NCBI GenBank assembly: GCA_964435085.1
Contig: CAYSXQ010000001.1
Span: forward strand, 17,479 to 81,478
Direction of reading: 5' to 3'
DNA: 64,000 nucleotides
Source of the DNA: UBA917 sp964435085
GTDB taxonomy: Bacteria > Patescibacteriota > Patescibacteriia > Patescibacteriales > Patescibacteriaceae
The notes under the pieces are model-generated. The model was given only the letters and a program-made list of their open reading frames with translations. It made no database searches and had not been told where the DNA came from. The position numbers and the translations under genes were made by a program. Positions 60,091 through 64,000 of this stretch are shown here, piece after piece; position 1 is the first letter of the stretch; each line of letters begins with the position of its first letter.

Positions 60091-60546
60091 ATGAAATGTC
60101 CAGTTTGTTATAATGAAGAGACGAAGGTGCTGGATTCGCGAGCAACTAATGAGGATTTGTCTATTCGACGGAGGCGTGAGTGTCTGAAGTGTAGTTTTCG
60201 TTTTTCTACTTATGAAGAAATGGAAATATTGGATTTGACTGTGCTCAAGAAGGATGGTGATCGGGAAAGTTATTCCCGTGATAAAATTATGCGTGGTTTG
60301 CATCGAGCGCTAGAGAAGCGTTCAGTGACTGATGATGATTTTAAGAAATTGATTAACTTGATTGAGCGGGATTTACAATCTTTGCGTCGTAATGAAGTTA
60401 GTTCTGATGAGGTTGGCAAGGTAGTGCTTGATCATTTACAGGATTTTGATCAAGTGGCGTACATTCGTTTTGTGTCGGTCTACAAATCTTTTGAAGATGT
60501 GGAGAGTTTTAAGCGAGAGCTAGCGCGGCTAGCTAAAAATAAATAA
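60091..60546 (+). CDS. nrdR: Transcriptional regulator NrdR
   Basis: The 151-residue protein has an N-terminal zinc ribbon (CPVC and CLKC) with VLDSRATNEDLSIRRRREC, and an ATP-cone domain (VLKKDGDRESYSRDKIMRGL to VYKSFEDVESFKREL). NrdR represses ribonucleotide reductase genes in response to nucleotide levels. The start at MKCPVC is fixed by family comparison; the upstream in-frame ATG at 60034 would add 19 unusual residues. Clear NrdR boxes were not found nearby. Confidence 0.95.
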   Translation: MKCPVCYNEETKVLDSRATNEDLSIRRRRECLKCSFRFSTYEEMEILDLTVLKKDGDRESYSRDKIMRGLHRALEKRSVTDDDFKKLINLIERDLQSLRRNEVSSDEVGKVVLDHLQDFDQVAYIRFVSVYKSFEDVESFKRELARLAKNK

Positions 60547-60652
60547 TCTAGCGTAGTATCATGGTTTATTTAAGGGAGTTAAAAGTTGCTTGTCTATAAT
60601 TTAGTCCCCATGCTTGTCTGGCCATTTTTGACCAGATGGAGGAAAAGCAAAT

Positions 60653-60679
60653 AGGTCATTCTTTTAGGGTGATCTTTTT
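60653..60679 (+). terminator. Terminator before the 60768 gene
   Basis: AGGTCA and TGATCT (with a G-U pair) around an 11-base loop, then TTTTT. It may end a small RNA that begins near 60607. Confidence 0.6.
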
Positions 60680-60687
60680 GTTTTGAG

Positions 60688-60727
60688 TTGACAAAAGCTT
60701 TCAACTCTTTAAAAATAGAGCTATAAT
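60688..60727 (+). promoter_or_regulatory. Promoter region of the 60768 gene
   Basis: TTGACA at 60688 and TATAAT at 60722 are 28 bp apart, too far to pair; TTCAAC at 60700 with 16-bp spacing is a better -35 for this -10. Confidence 0.5.
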
Positions 60728-60767
60728 GAATTTGTTGGGATTTATTTTGTACATTATAAGGATATAT

Positions 60768-61190
60768 ATGAAGAAGGCGCCTTTTTGTTTACGTAGTTTT
60801 CTATTGTTGCAGATTAGAGTTAAGCGTAAGCTGCTTAAAGAGATGCTTGTTGCGACTCTTTATGAAAGATATGCTTGTCCGATTGATTTGAATTGGATGA
60901 TCGACATTCTTGAGTTAATCGATGATCATTATTTTGATTTGATTACTGTGAGTCGTTTTACTCTCCCTAAGTTTGCTGTTAATCTTCATCCTAGTGATGA
61001 ATTATATCAGCGTGCTCAGGCTAGCTTAAAAATCCTTAAAAGGAAAAAGATGGCTAAGCTAAATGATGATCAGCTCTTGAAGGTTCACGAAGCGTTGCTT
61101 GTTGTGACTAAAGGTATCTACAACTGGAGTTGCAAGGTGAAGATGTCTAAACCGTCAGTGGTTAAGGAGGTCGCTGAGGCTCTTTATTAG
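60768..61190 (+). CDS. Small cytoplasmic protein of unknown function
   Basis: The 140-residue basic protein shows no membrane helix or signal peptide except a slightly hydrophobic start (APFCLRSFLLLQIRVKRKLL). It appears mostly helical. The start at 60768 is chosen for an AAGGA site 5 bases before it; the ATG at 60726 overlaps the promoter. It has its own terminator, as with the other accessory single-gene units. No family is recognised. Confidence 0.7.
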   Translation: MKKAPFCLRSFLLLQIRVKRKLLKEMLVATLYERYACPIDLNWMIDILELIDDHYFDLITVSRFTLPKFAVNLHPSDELYQRAQASLKILKRKKMAKLNDDQLLKVHEALLVVTKGIYNWSCKVKMSKPSVVKEVAEALY

Positions 61191-61209
61191 ATGTTAGGTG
61201 CTGTAAATT

Positions 61210-61250
61210 AAATCCCCGAGGTCGATAAGGCTAAAGGGATTTTTATTTTT
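61210..61250 (+). terminator. Terminator of the 60768 gene
   Basis: AAATCCC and GGGATTT with a 19-base loop, followed by a T-rich tract. Confidence 0.75.
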
Positions 61251-61276
61251 GGTGATTATGGAAAAAAATAGAATAA

Positions 61277-61285
61277 TGCTATAAT
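61277..61285 (+). promoter_or_regulatory. Extended -10 promoter of the alkyltransferase-like gene
   Basis: TGCTATAAT 21 bases before the ATG at 61307. Confidence 0.65.
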
Positions 61286-61306
61286 TTTCGTATAAGTAGC
61301 TTGGTT

Positions 61307-61612
61307 ATGACTGATTTTGAATTGTTAGTTTTGCAAAAATTGCGCTTGGTGCCAAGGGGGAAGGTGACGACTTATCAGGCTTTGGCACGAGTTGCTGGCG
61401 TGCCTCGGGGTGCTCGAGCTGTTGGCAATGCGGTTAATAAAAATCCTGATGCACCAATTGTGCCTTGTCATCGGGTGGTCTACAGTGATGGGCGATTAGG
61501 TGGTTATGCTCATGGTTCGGCGATGAAAATAGAGTTACTTGCCAAGGAAGGCGTGCTTGTGAAAGACGGTAAAATACTTGATTTTAAAGAGTTATTTTTT
61601 GACTTTACTTAA
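61307..61612 (+). CDS. Methylated-DNA-protein cysteine methyltransferase domain protein
   Basis: The 101-residue protein is just the C-terminal catalytic domain of Ogt/MGMT: RGKVTTYQALA, the helix-turn-helix Arg finger RGARAVGNAVNKNP, the active-site VPCHRVV (Cys about residue 53) and GRLGGYAHGSAMKIELL. The active Cys is present, so it could remove alkyl groups from O6-guanine, unlike the ATL proteins with Trp in that place. The N-terminal domain of full-size Ogt is absent. The ATG at 61307 is preferred over TTG at 61301. Confidence 0.92.
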   Translation: MTDFELLVLQKLRLVPRGKVTTYQALARVAGVPRGARAVGNAVNKNPDAPIVPCHRVVYSDGRLGGYAHGSAMKIELLAKEGVLVKDGKILDFKELFFDFT

Positions 61613-61650
61613 TTTGCTAAATTTTTGACGATAAGCTAAGATTGGCCTTT

Positions 61651-63138
61651 ATGATTCCTGATTATTTGCGAACAATTATTAAAACTATTGAAGGGGCTTC
61701 TTGTGAAGCTTGGGTTGTTGGTGGCTCAGTGCGTGATTTATTAATGAATAGAGAAGTTAATGACTGGGACCTGACAACTAATGCGCGACCGGAGAAGATT
61801 TGCGAGCTCTTTCCTGATTCGGTTTATGAAAATAATTTTGGGACGGTTATTGTTAAGGTGAAGGAAGGCGAGGAGACAGTGGTAACGGTGGAGGTGACAA
61901 CTTATCGTAGTGAGCAGGGTTACTCTGATCGTCGTCATCCGGATGAGGTGCGCTTTGAAGATGAGCTTGATAAAGATCTGGCGCGTCGAGATTTTACGGT
62001 CAATGCCTTGGCCTTGCGACCTATTAATCCACCGCTGAAATCTGATCCGCATCACAAGGTCGTGGAGATTGGTGGAGAGGCTTTTGAATTGGTTGACTAC
62101 TTTGGCGGTGAGCAGGATATACGTCAGAGGATTTTGCGCGCGGTCGGTGAGCCAATGGATAGATTCAAGGAAGACGCCTTGCGTATGATGCGCGCAGTGC
62201 GATTTTTGGCGCAGCTGGATTTTAAATTAGAGCCAAAAACCGAGCGAGCTATTTCTAAAATGCCGGGGGCGATTAAGTTTATTGCTGCGGAGCGTATTCA
62301 CGATGAGTTAGTTAAGGTCTTAGCGTCAGTAAATCCTTACGCAGGACTGATGAAGCTTAAAGATTTAGGACTCTTGCAATATATTATTCCTGAGCTTTTG
62401 GTAGCTGAAGGCGTGAAACAAAATGGTCATCATATCTATGATGTCTTTACGCATAGTATGCTCGCTTTGAAGCATTGTCCGAATCACACTTATCAAGTGC
62501 GTTTAGCAGCACTGCTACATGACATTGGTAAGCCAAAGACGAAGAAGATGGTTAACGGTGCGGCGACTTTTTATAATCATGAGTATGTGGGAGCGAAGAT
62601 GGCAGAGCGGATTTTGACTAGGTTGAAATTTAGTGCTGATGATGTCAAGCGGATTGTGAATCTGGTGCGTAACCACATGTTCTACTATATGGTTGATGAG
62701 GTGACAGCGGCGAGTGTCCGCAGGCTAATTGCTAAGACTGGTCGTGAGAACTTGCAGGACTTGATTGATTTGCGCGTAGCTGATCGACTTGGTTCAGGTA
62801 CACCAAAGGCCATGCCTTATAAGCTCAGGCATTTGCAATATATGTTTGATAAGGTGGCTAGTGACCCGGTGTCGGTGAAGATGCTGAAGTTTAATGGTAC
62901 TGATCTAATGGAAGTACTAGGCATTGCTCCTGGACCGAAGATCGGAGCGATCTTGGATTGTCTACTTGCTGAAGTGCTCGAGGATCCGGAGCTTAATGAT
63001 TATGAGAAGCTCAAGGTGCGGGCGGAATTCTTTAATACTCTTGACGCTGAGGCTCTCAGGGCGCAGGCAAAGGAAGTGATTGAAGAAAAGAGAGAAGAGG
63101 ATGATCGAGGCTTGAAAAAAGCTCATAAAGTTGCTTAA
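61651..63138 (+). CDS. cca: tRNA nucleotidyltransferase / poly(A) polymerase family with HD domain
   Basis: The 495-residue protein has the class II nucleotidyltransferase head (WVVGGSVRDLLMNREVNDWDLTT) with the Asp pair, RRDFTVNALALRPIN, the RNA-binding part (EDALRMMRAVRFLAQLDF) and an HD domain (LAALLHDIGKPKTKKM). This architecture fits CCA-adding enzymes that repair tRNA 3' ends. A charged C-terminal tail is present. The start at 61651 (MIPDYLRTI) is chosen over TTG at 61642. Confidence 0.93.
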   Translation: MIPDYLRTIIKTIEGASCEAWVVGGSVRDLLMNREVNDWDLTTNARPEKICELFPDSVYENNFGTVIVKVKEGEETVVTVEVTTYRSEQGYSDRRHPDEVRFEDELDKDLARRDFTVNALALRPINPPLKSDPHHKVVEIGGEAFELVDYFGGEQDIRQRILRAVGEPMDRFKEDALRMMRAVRFLAQLDFKLEPKTERAISKMPGAIKFIAAERIHDELVKVLASVNPYAGLMKLKDLGLLQYIIPELLVAEGVKQNGHHIYDVFTHSMLALKHCPNHTYQVRLAALLHDIGKPKTKKMVNGAATFYNHEYVGAKMAERILTRLKFSADDVKRIVNLVRNHMFYYMVDEVTAASVRRLIAKTGRENLQDLIDLRVADRLGSGTPKAMPYKLRHLQYMFDKVASDPVSVKMLKFNGTDLMEVLGIAPGPKIGAILDCLLAEVLEDPELNDYEKLKVRAEFFNTLDAEALRAQAKEVIEEKREEDDRGLKKAHKVA

Positions 63139-63171
63139 ATAATAGGACTTTAGAATTTAATAAAAGCTAAT

Positions 63172-63840
63172 ATGAAAAAATTAATCTTAATTCCTACGTT
63201 AATTTTATTGATGACGGCTGGCTGCACAAAGACGGTGAAAGAGGAGATTGCTCCGGTGGCTGATAGTCAGTTGCCTGCGTCTAGCGAGCAGCAAGTGCCA
63301 GTTGTTGATAAGGTTAGCGAGCAAAGTAAACAAATGTCTGAAACAAATTTAGTGAGTCAATATTCACAAGCTGTGCTTAAGACTAATCTTGGTAATATTA
63401 CTGTGAAGTTTTATGGTAGTGAATCGCCAAAGACGGTCGAGAATTTCTTGAAGCTGGCGCAAACTGGTTTCTATGACGGCGTCAGATTTCACCGCGTGAT
63501 GAAAGATTTCATGATTCAGGGCGGTGATCCAAATTCTAAGGATGATGATTGGTCTAATGATGGTATCGGTGGTCCTGGTTATAAGTTTGAAGATGAATTT
63601 AATAATCACAAACTGGTGGCTGGGTCACTGGCTATGGCCAATGCCGGTCCAAACACTAATGGTTCACAATTCTTCATTGTGACCGCGAAGGAGACTCCTT
63701 GGCTTGATGGTAAGCATACCAATTTTGGTTATGTAGTTGACGGTATGGAGGTGGTGAAGAAGATTGAAGCTTTGCCAACTAATCAAAATGATCATCCAAC
63801 TACTGATGCGACGATTGAGTCGATTGAATTAGTGAAGTAA
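63172..63840 (+). CDS. Cyclophilin-type peptidyl-prolyl isomerase lipoprotein
   Basis: The 222-residue protein has a lipoprotein signal with LMTAGC (Cys at residue 18 for lipid attachment), a linker, and a cyclophilin domain (about 63-222) with GVRFHRVMKDFMIQGGDP, GSLAMANAGPNTNGSQFFI and TPWLDGKHTNFG, keeping the catalytic Arg and Phe. It probably folds exported proteins outside the membrane and may serve the large surface proteins, which is inference. Confidence 0.95.
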   Translation: MKKLILIPTLILLMTAGCTKTVKEEIAPVADSQLPASSEQQVPVVDKVSEQSKQMSETNLVSQYSQAVLKTNLGNITVKFYGSESPKTVENFLKLAQTGFYDGVRFHRVMKDFMIQGGDPNSKDDDWSNDGIGGPGYKFEDEFNNHKLVAGSLAMANAGPNTNGSQFFIVTAKETPWLDGKHTNFGYVVDGMEVVKKIEALPTNQNDHPTTDATIESIELVK

Positions 63841-63846
63841 ATTTCT

Positions 63847-63923
63847 GTCATTGCGAGGAGCGTTTAGCGACGTGGCAATCTGGTGTCTACTTTGTAAATA
63901 AGTAGATCGCGACTCGCAATGAC
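63847..63923. repeat. REP-like inverted repeat (GTCATTGCGAG type)
   Basis: GTCATTGCGAG (63847-63857) and CTCGCAATGAC (63913-63923) are exact inverses around a 55-base centre that contains GCGACGTGGCAATC. This element type is widespread in bacteria. It lies 5 bp before the tRNA. Confidence 0.8.
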
Positions 63924-63928
63924 AAGAG

Positions 63929-64000
63929 GGGCCTATGGTATAGTGGTAGCACAGTGCATTCGCATTGCACAGACGGCGGTCCGATTCCGCCTAGGTCCAC
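63929..64000 (+). tRNA. tRNA-Ala (anticodon CGC), cut at the 3' end
   Basis: The acceptor stem GGGCCTA pairs with TAGGTCC and has the G3-U70 pair that marks tRNA-Ala. The anticodon stem GTGCA/TGCAC encloses loop TTCGCAT, giving anticodon CGC. The T arm is GGCGG-TCCGATT-CCGCC. The D stem is weak with one mismatch. The last base of the window is the first C after the discriminator A, so an encoded CCA end cannot be seen. Confidence 0.9.

Overview
The window looks like part of a Candidate Phyla Radiation (Patescibacteria, Parcubacteria-like) genome. This is inferred from gene content: a type IV pilus cluster with PilB, PilC, several pilins and PilM; a fatty acid desaturase without other lipid genes; shortened PheT and UvrC; small membrane-anchored proteins with thrombospondin type 3 calcium repeats; a baseplate-J-like membrane protein; and very large secreted Cys-rich proteins. 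UGA is used as an ordinary stop codon (for example the stops ending at 14639, 15140, 17538 and 19081), which argues against the recoded Gracilibacteria and SR1 lineages. Most genes lack a Shine-Dalgarno sequence and begin just after an AT-rich stretch. Four runs of 100 N are scaffold joins, each flanked by the same 55 bp on both sides, so they are assembly padding rather than biological gaps.

Layout. 1-7.2 kb: two tandem genes for giant secreted Cys-rich proteins (the first cut by the window edge). 7.4-10.8 kb: a membrane-anchored CAP-domain protein, a small anchored protein and an exported thioredoxin-like protein. 10.9-18.2 kb: type IV pilus genes pilB, pilC, four pseudopilin-like genes, a pilM fused to a membrane segment and an SH3b domain, and a separately promoted major-type pilin. 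18.2-25.3 kb: a metallophosphoesterase, class I aldolase, a secreted protein with two peptidoglycan-binding domains, a PspC/toastrack operon, phosphoglycerate mutase and a coiled-coil protein, with AT-rich palindromic repeats between them. 25.4-29.5 kb: a baseplate-J-like protein and three single-gene units with consensus promoters, including the desaturase. 29.6-38.3 kb: argS, pheS, pheT, a DUF559 gene enclosed by perfect 40-bp inverted repeats, uvrC, two tiny membrane proteins and relA/spoT. 38.4-53.7 kb: a surface-protein locus with two proteins that fuse a VirB2-like pilin hairpin to large ectodomains, followed by a second copy of the Cys-rich pair seen at 1-7.2 kb. 53.8-64 kb: two calcium-repeat membrane proteins, ybeY, dgkA, ftsA, ftsZ, nrdR, a small unknown gene, an alkyltransferase-like gene, cca, a cyclophilin lipoprotein and the start of a tRNA-Ala.

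The most unusual content is the surface system: paralogous giant Cys-rich proteins (W-x-W-x-C repeats, with a FISUMP-like domain closing the second of each pair), their neighbours that combine a pilin-like membrane hairpin with Ig-like and Cys-rich domains, and the calcium-repeat anchors. Together with the pilus genes and the peptidoglycan-binding and CAP proteins they suggest a cell that invests heavily in its surface, as expected for an episymbiont. The joint function is inference. Two gene-expression styles are also visible: core genes with extended -10 promoters and little or no leader, and isolated accessory genes with -35/-10 promoters at 17-bp spacing plus Shine-Dalgarno sites.
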